Source: an uncultured Lachnospiraceae bacterium (lineage in GTDB: Bacteria; Bacillota; Clostridia; Lachnospirales; Lachnospiraceae). From it: a stretch of 32,832 bases of DNA. Position numbers and translations under genes: made by a program. The stretch is from positions 1 through 32,832 of the forward strand of contig CACZZH010000006.1 of NCBI GenBank assembly GCA_902785635.1. Direction: 5' to 3'. The notes beneath the pieces were generated by a model. That model saw only the letters and a program-made list of their open reading frames with translations. It ran no database searches and had not been told where the DNA came from. Below, piece after piece: positions 1 through 7,361 of the stretch. The first letter of the stretch is position 1. Every line of letters begins with the position of its first letter.

Positions 1-1
1 G

Positions 2-1897
2 AATGAATCACTGCTCACCGGGGAAGCGGATGAGATTCAGAAAAAGGAAGGAAGCGAACTGATGTCGGGAAGTTTCCTGACATCGGGAAAACTGACCGCG
101 AAGCTTACAAAAGTAGGGGCAGATTCCTACGCGGCAAAGCTGACGGCCAAAGCAAAAGAGGCGAAGGATAAGAAGTCGGAGATGATCCGGGATATCGAGA
201 CGATCATCCGCACGGCGGGCATTGTGATCATTCCGATCGGAGCATGCCTGCTCTACCAGGCGGTCTATGTGAACGGGACCGACCTGGCTGCCGGCGTCCG
301 GTCCATGGTGGCAGCCGTCACGGGAATGATTCCGGAGGGTATGTATCTTCTTGTAACAGTTGCTCTTGTACTGTCTGCCTCAAGGCTTGCGAGAAACAAG
401 GTGCTGCTGCATGACATGCGCAGTATTGAGACGCTGGCCCGGGTGAATGTCCTTTGCGTGGATAAGACCGGAACGATCACCAGTGACAAGATGAATGTGG
501 CGGAGACGTTCCCTGCGGAGGGGGAAACGGATGATGAGGCGGATGCCGCCCAGAAGATCCTGGCATCTTATATAAGGACGGTTCCGGACAACAATATCAC
601 CATGCAGGCAATGCGAAACTTTTTCCCGGAAGCGCAGGTGATGGAAGCAAAGACAGTGACGCCTTTTTCCTCTAAGACCAAGTACTCCCAGGTTGAGACA
701 GCAGACCGGATCTACCGGCTTGGCGCTCCGGAGTTCCTCCTGACGCCTGAGGAAATGGAGAAGAATGAAGACCGGATCGGGCAGCGCACCGGAAAAGGAC
801 AGAGGGTCCTTGCCCTGACGCAGGAGAAGGACGGGGAAGTGATGCCGATCCTGTTTGTGGCCCTGCACAATGAGATCCGCGGGAACGCGAAGGAGACCTT
901 TGCGGATTTTGCCTCAAAGGGCGTGGAGGTGAAAGTCATCTCCGGAGATACGCCGCTTACGGTGTCCAGGGTCGCTGCGGAAGCGGGAATCCCCGGCGCT
1001 GAAAAGTATGTGGACGCCGGGACACTGGATACACCGGAAAAGATCAAAGATGCGGTTTTGAATTATACCGTTTTCGGAAGAGTACAGCCTGAGCAGAAGA
1101 AACTGATCGTGGAGGCGCTTAAGGCGCAGGGACAGAAGGTCGCCATGACCGGGGACGGCGTGAATGATATCCTTGCCATGAAGGAAGCGGACTGCTCCAT
1201 CGCCATGGGACAGGGGTCTGACGCAGCGAGGCAGGCAGCCCAGGTCGTGCTTCTGGATTCGGATTTTTCGCACATGAACCAGATCGTCTTCGAAGGGAGA
1301 AGAGACATCAACAATATCACCAGATCGGCGACGCTGTTTCTGTATAAAAATCTATTCTCATTCCTTCTGGCGATCTTTTCGATCATCGGGACCTTTACGT
1401 ATCCGCTGCAGCCTACGCAGGTCTCCCTGATCTCCGTGTTCAACATAGGTCTGCCGGCGTTTCTGCTGGCACTCGAGCCGAATATGCGCAGACAGGACGG
1501 ACGGTTCATCCATAAGACGCTTACCGGCGCGATCCCGGCGGCGTTAACATCCTTCTTCTCCATTGCGGCAATGGTCCTGTTCGCGGATCTGTTTGAGATC
1601 TCATCCAGGGATGTGAGCACGGCAAGCGTATATCTACTGTGCGCGGTAGGTTTTATGAATCTGTGGAGGATCTCAAGGCCATTCACAAAGATCCATTTTG
1701 CGATCTTCGGACTGTGTGCGGCAGGGTTTATACTGTGCGACTGCTTCCTGTATGAGATCTTTGACATGGCAGAAATATCAGTGAGGGCCGCCGTGCTGTG
1801 TGCGGTATTCGTAATAGCGGAACGGGCAATCATGAGGGATCTGATTCTTCTGACGAGATGGGCAGAGAAAAAATGGTCTGCCAGGCGTGGATTATAA
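2..1897 (+). CDS. P-type cation-transporting ATPase, 5'-truncated by the window edge
   Basis: The reading frame is open from the first full codon of the window, so the N-terminus lies upstream and the ATG at 62 is internal. The residues before it carry the actuator-loop motif LLTGE (about nt 11-25). Then follow a membrane pair with a PEGM motif, the phosphorylation motif DKTGT (nt 461-475), the nucleotide-binding region, the hinge motif TGDGVND (about nt 1148-1168) and about six C-terminal membrane segments. The family couples ATP hydrolysis, through an aspartyl-phosphate, to cation transport across the cytoplasmic membrane. The lack of visible Cys-Pro-Cys metal motifs and the PEGM segment suggest a P2/CtpE-like calcium or related pump rather than a heavy-metal exporter; the ion is inferred, not shown. 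No convincing terminator follows; the downstream spacer is AT-rich. Confidence 0.93.
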   Translation, partial: NESLLTGEADEIQKKEGSELMSGSFLTSGKLTAKLTKVGADSYAAKLTAKAKEAKDKKSEMIRDIETIIRTAGIVIIPIGACLLYQAVYVNGTDLAAGVRSMVAAVTGMIPEGMYLLVTVALVLSASRLARNKVLLHDMRSIETLARVNVLCVDKTGTITSDKMNVAETFPAEGETDDEADAAQKILASYIRTVPDNNITMQAMRNFFPEAQVMEAKTVTPFSSKTKYSQVETADRIYRLGAPEFLLTPEEMEKNEDRIGQRTGKGQRVLALTQEKDGEVMPILFVALHNEIRGNAKETFADFASKGVEVKVISGDTPLTVSRVAAEAGIPGAEKYVDAGTLDTPEKIKDAVLNYTVFGRVQPEQKKLIVEALKAQGQKVAMTGDGVNDILAMKEADCSIAMGQGSDAARQAAQVVLLDSDFSHMNQIVFEGRRDINNITRSATLFLYKNLFSFLLAIFSIIGTFTYPLQPTQVSLISVFNIGLPAFLLALEPNMRRQDGRFIHKTLTGAIPAALTSFFSIAAMVLFADLFEISSRDVSTASVYLLCAVGFMNLWRISRPFTKIHFAIFGLCAAGFILCDCFLYEIFDMAEISVRAAVLCAVFVIAERAIMRDLILLTRWAEKKWSARRGL

Positions 1898-2010
1898 AAA
1901 CGGATGCGTATATAATAACAGCTAAAAAAATTAAAAAAGTTAAAAAACATAGTTAATATAATCCACAATATTTCATCGCTTATTTCACAGAAGGAAAAGG
2001 AGAGATTAAA

Positions 2011-2448
2011 ATGTCATTACATAATGATTTTCAGGATATGATCGGACTGGCAAGAACAGTTTTTTCCGATAAAAAAGAAGAAAAAGAGAGAAAAGAAAAA
2101 GAACGCAAAACGATCGAGCTTGTATGCCCGTACTGCGGAACCACCAGCAAATATGTGTGGGAAGACGGAAAACTGCCCACCTGCCCGAGCTGCGGAGCAG
2201 CCTTTGATGCAGATAATGAACAGCTGAAAAAATACCGTGAAGAGCGGGAAATGGAAGCAGACACCGACCGCAGAGTGTATGAGGCAGCTGCTCTTGAAAA
2301 GGTAAAGACAAAGAGCAAGATCCGCCGTTATATCATTATCGGTGTCGTTGTCGTTGTTCTCCTTACAGCTGCCGTGATCGCGGCAAAACTCAACGGAGGC
2401 AATTTACATCTTGGCGGAGGCGCCTCATTCAACTTCCATGTGAGCTGA
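2011..2448 (+). CDS. Small membrane-anchored zinc-ribbon protein
   Basis: This 145-residue protein has a lysine/glutamate-rich N-terminal stretch (about residues 20-34). A C4 zinc ribbon follows, with CxxC pairs at C39/C42 and C58/C61. After it come a charged, probably helical linker, one hydrophobic segment at about residues 107-126 and a short glycine-rich tail. The layout predicts a cytoplasmic zinc ribbon tethered to the membrane by a C-terminal anchor. The start is supported by an AAGGAGAG ribosome binding site just upstream. It appears to be a single-gene unit, with an AT-rich spacer containing TATAAT (1957-1962) before it and a rho-independent terminator after it. No enzymatic motif is visible and the function is unknown; membrane zinc ribbons of this kind are common hypothetical proteins in Clostridia. 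Confidence 0.85.
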   Translation: MSLHNDFQDMIGLARTVFSDKKEEKERKEKERKTIELVCPYCGTTSKYVWEDGKLPTCPSCGAAFDADNEQLKKYREEREMEADTDRRVYEAAALEKVKTKSKIRRYIIIGVVVVVLLTAAVIAAKLNGGNLHLGGGASFNFHVS

Positions 2449-2504
2449 GAACCAACTCATGTGAAGGCGCATCCCATAAATGGAATATCGAAACAGGACA
2501 GGGT

Positions 2505-2527
2505 CCGGCTGAAAAGCCGGATCTTTT
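2505..2527 (+). terminator. Rho-independent terminator after the zinc-ribbon gene
   Basis: CCGGCT and AGCCGG form a 6-bp stem around a GAAA tetraloop (2505-2520), followed by a T-rich tract. Confidence 0.8.
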
Positions 2528-2648
2528 TGTTATCTCTTTTGTTATCTCAAATGTTTTTCCGCATTCATGTTTTTTGTCTCAAAATGTTTATTCATTGCTG
2601 CAGATTATGAGGCGGCAGCTGATATATAATTGAAACGCGATATAGGCA

Positions 2649-2690
2649 GGTAAAATATTACTTTCTGTCGGTTTTACCTGTAAAACCGGC
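2649..2690. repeat. Left copy of a hairpin-forming flanking repeat
   Basis: An AGGTAAAA arm (2649-2656) pairs with TTTTACCT (2672-2679). The second arm can alternatively pair with the next bases, since GGTTTTAC (2670-2677) and GTAAAACC (2680-2687) are perfect inverted repeats two bases apart. About 33 of 40 positions match the copy at 3262-3301. The core CGGTTTTACCTGT is exact in both copies and appears reversed at 5389-5401. Confidence 0.75.
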
Positions 2691-2700
2691 CGTTTCATCG

Positions 2701-3213
2701 GAGTCCGAAAAGGACGACCACACAGAGCATATCCGCGAGAATTCTCTGTTCGTATCGCCTGTCGGAGCCCGAAAGGAACGACCACACAGAGCATATCCGC
2801 GAGAATTCTCTGTTCGTATCGCCTGTCGGAGCCCGAAAGGAACGACCACACGGAGTATATCCGCGAGAATTCTCTGTTCGCATTGTCTGTCGGAGCCCGA
2901 AAGGAACGACCACACAGAGCATATCCGCGAGAATTCTCTGTTCGTATCGACTTGTCGGAAGTCGAAAGGGACGACCACACAGAGCATATCCGCGAGAATT
3001 CTCTGTTCGTATCGCCTGTCGGAGTCCGAAAAGGACGACCACACAGAGCATATCCGCGAGAATTCTCTGTTCGTATCGCCTGTCGGAGCCCGAAAGGAAC
3101 GACCACACAGAGCACATCCGCGAGAATTCTCTGTTCGCATCGCCTGTCGGAGCCCGAAAGGGACGACCACACGGAGTATATCCGCGAGAATTCTCTGTTC
3201 GCATTGTCTGTCG
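2701..3213. repeat. Tandem array of eight 64-bp units
   Basis: The units begin at 2701, 2765, 2829, 2893, 2958, 3022, 3086 and 3150. Each is 64 bp except the fourth, which is 65. The core CCGCGAGAATTCTCTGTTCG is the same in every unit and contains the palindrome GAGAATTCTC. Each unit can form two stems: GTCG with CGAC around a GAAA-containing loop, and ACAGAG with CTCTGT around 16 nt. Units 3 and 8 carry ACGGAG in the second arm, which keeps pairing through a G-U wobble on the plus strand. Unit 1 equals unit 6, and units 2 and 3 are near-copies of units 7 and 8, so a three-unit block appears twice, 321 bp apart. There are no unique spacers, so it is not CRISPR. Confidence 0.95.
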
Positions 3214-3261
3214 GAGGACTTTCAACGGAGACGCGGCCTATGTCGAAAACACAAAATGTAC

Positions 3262-3302
3262 GGGTAAAATCTCTATTTCTGCCGGTTTTACCTGTATAAT
3301 CG
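3262..3302. repeat. Right copy of the hairpin-forming flanking repeat
   Basis: GGTAAAA and TTTTACC form an inverted repeat, and the copy runs in the same orientation as the one at 2649-2690. The second palindrome is degraded here (TATAAT in place of AAAACC). It lies about 50 bp beyond the last array unit. Confidence 0.7.
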
Positions 3303-3446
3303 ACGATTCCGGGTCTTGCGACGAGGATTCTCATCGGATGTTCCCGGTGTATTTCAGGGCATTGTATCACCAGATATGGTCAGGTATGCGCACCCGCACC
3401 CTTTTTCCGGGAATTATCGTCTGAATTTTCCGTGAGAAAAAGCTTT

Positions 3447-3485
3447 CCGTGCATCTTCGGGAACATAGTGGTATGATGGATGAAA
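3447..3485 (+). promoter_or_regulatory. Putative promoter of the HAD hydrolase gene
   Basis: An extended -10 element, TGGTATGAT (TATGAT at 3472-3477), lies 34 bp before the start codon. The whole block of about 39 bp, starting CCGTGCATCTT, recurs with few differences at 5430-5467 upstream of the GH2 gene. No good -35 hexamer is seen; the shared GTGCAT lies at about that position. Confidence 0.6.
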
Positions 3486-3510
3486 ACTGTGTGAAAGAAG
3501 AGGTAAAAAA

Positions 3511-4263
3511 ATGTCAGTTCAAATGGTGATGTTCGACCTGGATGGAACGCTGCTCCCGATGGATATGGATGAGTTTACAGGCGGGTATTTCAAAATGCTT
3601 GCGAAAAAAGCAGCGCCTTTCGGGTATGATCCGGAGGAATTGGTCCGGGGAATCTGGCATGGGACCGCGGCAATGGTCAGAAATGACGGCCGCTGTCTGA
3701 ACAGGGAGGCTTTCTGGCAGGATTTCGCGAAGACCTTCGGTGAGACAGCCCTTAATGATAAGCCGATGTTTGATGATTTCTATGCAAATGAGTTCCGGGA
3801 GGCAAAAAAGTTCTGCGGTTACGATCCGAAAGCGGCACAGACCGTGCGCCGGATCCGGGACCGGAGCTTCCGCATCGCGCTGGCGACCAATCCGCTGTTT
3901 CCTACGATCGCGACGGAAATAAGAATCCGGTGGACCGGTCTTGAACCGGAGGAATTTGAGTTTTTTACGACCTATGATAATATCGGTTTCTGTAAACCGA
4001 ATCTGGATTATTACAGTGAAGTGCTGCGCAGGGCCGGCCTGCAGGCGGAGGAATGCCTGATGGTCGGAAATGATGTCGGGGAAGACATGATCGCTGAGGA
4101 ACTTGGAATGAAAGTGTTCCTGCTGACGGACTGCCTGATCAACAAAAAAGGAGTAGACATCAGCCGGTATCCCCACGGAAGCTTTGATGAGCTGGATCAT
4201 TACATAGAAAATGTCGCATCTGCCGGGCATGCATTTCTGAACTCTGATACAGAGATTTCGTGA
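3511..4263 (+). CDS. HAD-superfamily hydrolase
   Basis: The 250-residue protein shows the four haloacid dehalogenase motifs in order: FDLDGT (nucleophile D9 and acid/base D11), a serine/threonine motif in LATNP, a lysine in CKPN, and GNDVGEDM, which binds magnesium. A helical cap of about 90 residues lies between motifs I and II, typical of subfamily I phosphatases. It is probably a cytoplasmic phosphatase acting on a small phosphorylated metabolite; the substrate cannot be read from the sequence. The start is supported by a GAAGAGG ribosome binding site. The next gene follows after 56 bp, so the two may be co-transcribed. The upstream promoter block is shared with the GH2 gene. Confidence 0.9.
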   Translation: MSVQMVMFDLDGTLLPMDMDEFTGGYFKMLAKKAAPFGYDPEELVRGIWHGTAAMVRNDGRCLNREAFWQDFAKTFGETALNDKPMFDDFYANEFREAKKFCGYDPKAAQTVRRIRDRSFRIALATNPLFPTIATEIRIRWTGLEPEEFEFFTTYDNIGFCKPNLDYYSEVLRRAGLQAEECLMVGNDVGEDMIAEELGMKVFLLTDCLINKKGVDISRYPHGSFDELDHYIENVASAGHAFLNSDTEIS

Positions 4264-4319
4264 CTCCGGCCGCGGCATTCATGTATGTTGACAGTATTTT
4301 TATGAAGGAGAGGAAGAAC

Positions 4320-5309
4320 ATGAAGCTGACCCGATTACTTGCTGTATTAATATGCGCCGGTGTGACAGGCGTGGTTCCGGCATGTGCAGGGGAGGGAGAC
4401 GTCGAGGCAGTCTCCGGCGCAACTTTGGATATTGAGGAGATCCCTGTGCTTCAGGATCAGGAATCAACGGATGTGCTCGTAGTCTGGTTTTCGCCAAACG
4501 ACACCATCCGGGCAGCAGCAGCGATCGCAGCAGAGGCGCTCGATGCGGATCTGTTCGAGATCCTTCCGGAGGTGCCTTACACAGCTGAGGATCTGAATTA
4601 TTCCGACGATTCATCACGTGCTACGACGGAGCAGCGGGACGAGACGGCGCGGCCTGCCATAGCTTCCCTGCCGGAGGATCTTGCACCGTACAGGACGATC
4701 CTGCTGGGATATCCCATCTGGTGGGGGCAGGCGCCCCGTATCCTGTACACATTCCTGGAGAGCGTGGATCTGAGCGGCAAGACGGTCATTCCCTTCTGCA
4801 CCTCAGGTTCCAGCAGCGCAGGTTCCAGTGCGGTAAACCTGCAGAACCTCACGGATGACACAGTGACCTGGGCAGAAGCAAAACGCCTGGATAACGGCAG
4901 CGGTGCCGATGCGATCCGGGACTGGGCAAATTCATTAATGGCGGACAAGGAGGAAAGCGGAATGCAGATGAGAATCAACGATACGCCGGTGAACGTGGTC
5001 TGGGAGGAGAACAAATCCGTCGCCGCCATCAGGGAACTGGCCGGGAATGAAAATGGCCTGACTGTGCAGATGTCCATGTACGGAGGCTTCGAGCAGGTCG
5101 GTCCCATTGGCTCGCAGATCGTGAGCAATGATGAGCAGACCGTCACCGGCCCCGGTGATATCGTCCTGTACTCCGGTGATCAGATCGTGGTATTCTACGG
5201 ATCCAACTCCTGGTCCTATACGAGACTGGGTCATATCACCGATCCGGATGCCTCAGCCCTGGAAGAGCTGCTTGGAAACGGGGATGTGACGATCACGATC
5301 GAACCGTAG
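4320..5309 (+). CDS. Predicted lipoprotein with flavodoxin-like and cyclophilin-like domains
   Basis: The start is placed at the ATG at 4320, behind an AAGGAGAGG site, rather than the GTG at 4260 that overlaps the preceding stop. The protein then begins with a signal peptide ending VVPAC, so C22 is a plausible lipidation site, though proline before the last alanine is unusual. A flavodoxin-like domain follows (about residues 50-210), with GYPIWWGQAP and PFCTSGSSSAGSS, both typical of the flavodoxin_4 group. The C-terminal part (about 220-330) resembles the small bacterial cyclophilin-like domain often seen beside such flavodoxins. The usual FMN phosphate loop is altered: WFSPNDT replaces the normal SxTGNT pattern. 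A role in extracytoplasmic electron transfer or quinone/flavin reduction is inferred. It probably shares a transcript with the HAD gene and ends at a double hairpin. Confidence 0.85.
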   Translation: MKLTRLLAVLICAGVTGVVPACAGEGDVEAVSGATLDIEEIPVLQDQESTDVLVVWFSPNDTIRAAAAIAAEALDADLFEILPEVPYTAEDLNYSDDSSRATTEQRDETARPAIASLPEDLAPYRTILLGYPIWWGQAPRILYTFLESVDLSGKTVIPFCTSGSSSAGSSAVNLQNLTDDTVTWAEAKRLDNGSGADAIRDWANSLMADKEESGMQMRINDTPVNVVWEENKSVAAIRELAGNENGLTVQMSMYGGFEQVGPIGSQIVSNDEQTVTGPGDIVLYSGDQIVVFYGSNSWSYTRLGHITDPDASALEELLGNGDVTITIEP

Positions 5310-5322
5310 AGCTGCAGGCTGA

Positions 5323-5382
5323 GCCATGGGGACAGGTTCCCCATGGCTTCTTCCGGTCCGGCAGGAAAACCGGATCTTTTTT
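5323..5382 (+). terminator. Double-hairpin terminator after the flavodoxin-like gene
   Basis: A 9-bp perfect stem (GCCATGGGG, 5323-5331, with CCCCATGGC, 5339-5347) is followed by a second stem (CCGGT, 5353-5357, with ACCGG, 5369-5373) and a run of six T at 5377-5382. The second hairpin is the likely terminator. Confidence 0.8.
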
Positions 5383-5388
5383 CGTTTC

Positions 5389-5402
5389 ACAGGTAAAACC
5401 GG
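5389..5402 (-). repeat. Third, inverted copy of the flanking-repeat core
   Basis: ACAGGTAAAACCGG is the reverse complement of the core of the repeats at 2669-2681 and 3282-3295. It sits just after the double-hairpin terminator and before the promoter of the GH2 gene. Confidence 0.6.
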
Positions 5403-5429
5403 TTGAAATTTTTATGAGATGAAAGCAGG

Positions 5430-5467
5430 CCGTGCATCTTGCGGGACAGGGTGGTATGATGAATGAA
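5430..5467 (+). promoter_or_regulatory. Putative promoter of the GH2 glycosidase gene
   Basis: An extended -10 element (TGGTATGAT, with TATGAT at 5455-5460) sits within a block nearly the same as 3447-3485. The in-frame ATG at 5463 would lie only two bases past the -10 hexamer, which argues that translation starts further downstream, at 5532. Confidence 0.6.
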
Positions 5468-5531
5468 AAACATTTGCTATTCCGGGAAAAGGAGAACGGC
5501 AAATGAATCAGAGAAAGGAGCGCAGCGGAAG

Positions 5532-7304
5532 ATGGGAAAAGAACTGTACACCAGGTGGGGCCGCACGCTGGATCCGGAGCATGTTCTTGAGGAATATCCA
5601 AGACCGGGGCTGGTGCGGGAGAACTGCCTGATCCTGAACGGATACTGGGACTATGCCATTACGAAAAAGAAAGAACACCCGGAAGAATATGAGGGACGGA
5701 TCCTGGTGCCCTTTTCGCCGGAGGCTCCTCTGTCCGGCGTAAACCGGCAGCTGCAGCCGGACGAATTTCTGCATTACGCAAGAACGGTCATTCTGCCGGA
5801 AAAGAGGGACGGATACCGGTATCTTCTGCATTTCGGGGCGGTAGACCAGGGATGCGAAATATACTGGAACGGAAAGAGAGCCGGCGGACATGTGGGCGGT
5901 TATCTTCCCTTTACGCTGGACGTGACAGAATTTGCCGTCGAAGGAAAAAATCTGCTGCAGGTCCTGGTGTGGGATCTTTCGGACACGTCGTATCACGCAA
6001 AAGGAAAGCAGTCTCTGGAGAGAGGCGGGATGTGGTATACCGCACAGAGCGGCATCTGGCAGACTGTGTGGATGGAGACGGTCCCGGATCACTATATCTC
6101 CCGTCTCAAGCTGACCCCGGATTATGATCATGCTCGGATCCGGGTCAAAGTGCTTACCAATATACCGGACCGCAGGGTCTCCGCCACTGCAAAGGTCACA
6201 TTGCGAGGAGAAAAAGTCGGACAGTGGAAGATCACTGCCAACCGGTCCTGCGATCTGGAGCTTCCGGGATTTGAGAGCTGGTCGCCGGAGTCGCCGACCC
6301 TTTACGACATCCGGATCGAAATGGAGCAGGACATCGTTTCCGGCTATTTCGGAATGCGCAAATATTCCATGGAACGGGATAAAAACGGGATTCTGAGGTT
6401 CTTCCTGAACAATAAGCCCTGTTATCACAACGGGCTGCTGGATCAGGGATACTTCCCGGACGGTCTGTATACCGCTCCTTCAGACGAAGCCCTGGCCTAT
6501 GATATTCAGACGATGAAGGATCTGGGGTTCAACATGCTGCGAAAGCACATCAAGATCGAACCGGAGCGGTGGTATTACCATTGCGACCGGATCGGCATGC
6601 TGGTGTGGCAGGATATGGTGTGCGGCGGAGACCGGTACCGGTCCTGGTTCGTGACGACGATGCCGAATATATTCATGTGGACCGGACGGATCTTTTCGGA
6701 CCGCCTGTACGGTCTCTTCTCCAGAAAGAACGGGGAGGGGCGCAGGGAATTCAGAAAAGAGATGAAGGGGACGGTCCGGCATCTGTACAGTCATCCATGC
6801 ATCGCGGTGTGGGTCCCGTTCAATGAGGGGTGGGGACAGTTTGACGCCGCAAAAGTATCGAAAGAGCTGCGCGCCATGGATCCTTCGCGGCTGATCGATG
6901 AGGCCAGCGGATGGTTCGACCAGAAAGGCGGGGATATGTACAGCATCCACAACTACTGGAGAAAGCTGCGCGTCCGCGCGAAGAAGGACCGGGCAGTCGC
7001 CCTGACGGAGTGCGGAGGATACTCTTACCGTGATCCGGAGCACAGCTGGTGTGATGAAGTGTACGGCTACCGCAAATACACTTCCCGGGAAAAACTCACC
7101 TCCGGGATCGCCCGCCTGTGGGAGAAGGAACTGATTCCGAATATTCGCCGCGGTCTCGCCGCTTCGGTCTACACTCAGGTGTCCGACATCGAAGATGAGG
7201 TAAACGGCCTGCTCACCTATGACCGGGAGAGCATCAAAGTGGATGCGGAAAAGATGCGAAGCGAGAATCAGGCCCTGATGCAGGCATATGAATACCTGCA
7301 ATAA
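5532..7304 (+). CDS. Glycoside hydrolase family 2 protein (beta-galactosidase/beta-glucuronidase type)
   Basis: The start at 5532 follows an AAAGGAG site and gives 590 residues. An earlier in-frame ATG at 5463 lies almost on the -10 element and is unlikely. The order is that of GH2 enzymes: an N-terminal jelly-roll sugar-binding domain (about 1-190), an immunoglobulin-like sandwich (about 190-280) and a TIM barrel. The barrel carries the acid/base motif NEGWGQFD (E432) and a likely nucleophile in TECGGY (E493). It lacks the extra C-terminal domains of LacZ and has no signal peptide, so it probably acts in the cytoplasm on imported oligosaccharides. Exact linkage specificity cannot be assigned. 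A UPF0126-type membrane protein gene follows 57 bp downstream and may share its transcript. Confidence 0.92.
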   Translation: MGKELYTRWGRTLDPEHVLEEYPRPGLVRENCLILNGYWDYAITKKKEHPEEYEGRILVPFSPEAPLSGVNRQLQPDEFLHYARTVILPEKRDGYRYLLHFGAVDQGCEIYWNGKRAGGHVGGYLPFTLDVTEFAVEGKNLLQVLVWDLSDTSYHAKGKQSLERGGMWYTAQSGIWQTVWMETVPDHYISRLKLTPDYDHARIRVKVLTNIPDRRVSATAKVTLRGEKVGQWKITANRSCDLELPGFESWSPESPTLYDIRIEMEQDIVSGYFGMRKYSMERDKNGILRFFLNNKPCYHNGLLDQGYFPDGLYTAPSDEALAYDIQTMKDLGFNMLRKHIKIEPERWYYHCDRIGMLVWQDMVCGGDRYRSWFVTTMPNIFMWTGRIFSDRLYGLFSRKNGEGRREFRKEMKGTVRHLYSHPCIAVWVPFNEGWGQFDAAKVSKELRAMDPSRLIDEASGWFDQKGGDMYSIHNYWRKLRVRAKKDRAVALTECGGYSYRDPEHSWCDEVYGYRKYTSREKLTSGIARLWEKELIPNIRRGLAASVYTQVSDIEDEVNGLLTYDRESIKVDAEKMRSENQALMQAYEYLQ

Positions 7305-7361
7305 CCGGAAGAAAAATAAGGACACTAAAGAATAATATAAGGGAACCTGGAGAGAATAGAT

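Larger units (their letters stand above)
2449..3510. other. Gene-free stretch around the 64-bp repeat array
   Basis: No credible gene is seen here. The stretch holds the zinc-ribbon terminator, an AT-rich segment with a TATAAT at 2625-2630, the left hairpin repeat, the eight-unit array, the right hairpin repeat, about 145 bp with nothing recognised (3303-3446) and the promoter of the HAD gene. Long open frames run through the array in several frames. They arise because the 64-bp unit lacks stops on the minus strand and its length is not a multiple of three, so one repeat is read in all three frames. Confidence 0.75.

Noticed and set aside
2701-3213. CRISPR array
   Set aside because: Units are contiguous and nearly the same throughout, with no unique spacers and no cas genes nearby.
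2588-3370. Long minus-strand open frames (up to 260 codons) and a plus-strand frame through the repeat array, which could be read as a repeat protein
   Set aside because: The 64-bp unit is read in all three frames because 64 is not a multiple of three and it lacks stops. There is no ribosome binding site and all frames give equally plausible repeats, so coding is not supported.
4260-4319. GTG start for the flavodoxin-like gene overlapping the HAD stop
   Set aside because: It would place 20 extra residues before a clear signal peptide; the ATG at 4320 has the better ribosome binding site.
4409-4423. SGAT-like sequence in the flavodoxin-like lipoprotein as a covalent FMN site
   Set aside because: Only five residues match (VSGAT) and the surrounding sequence does not look like an FMN-binding domain.
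5463-5531. Upstream ATG as the start of the GH2 protein
   Set aside because: It lies two bases past the likely -10 element and has no ribosome binding site.
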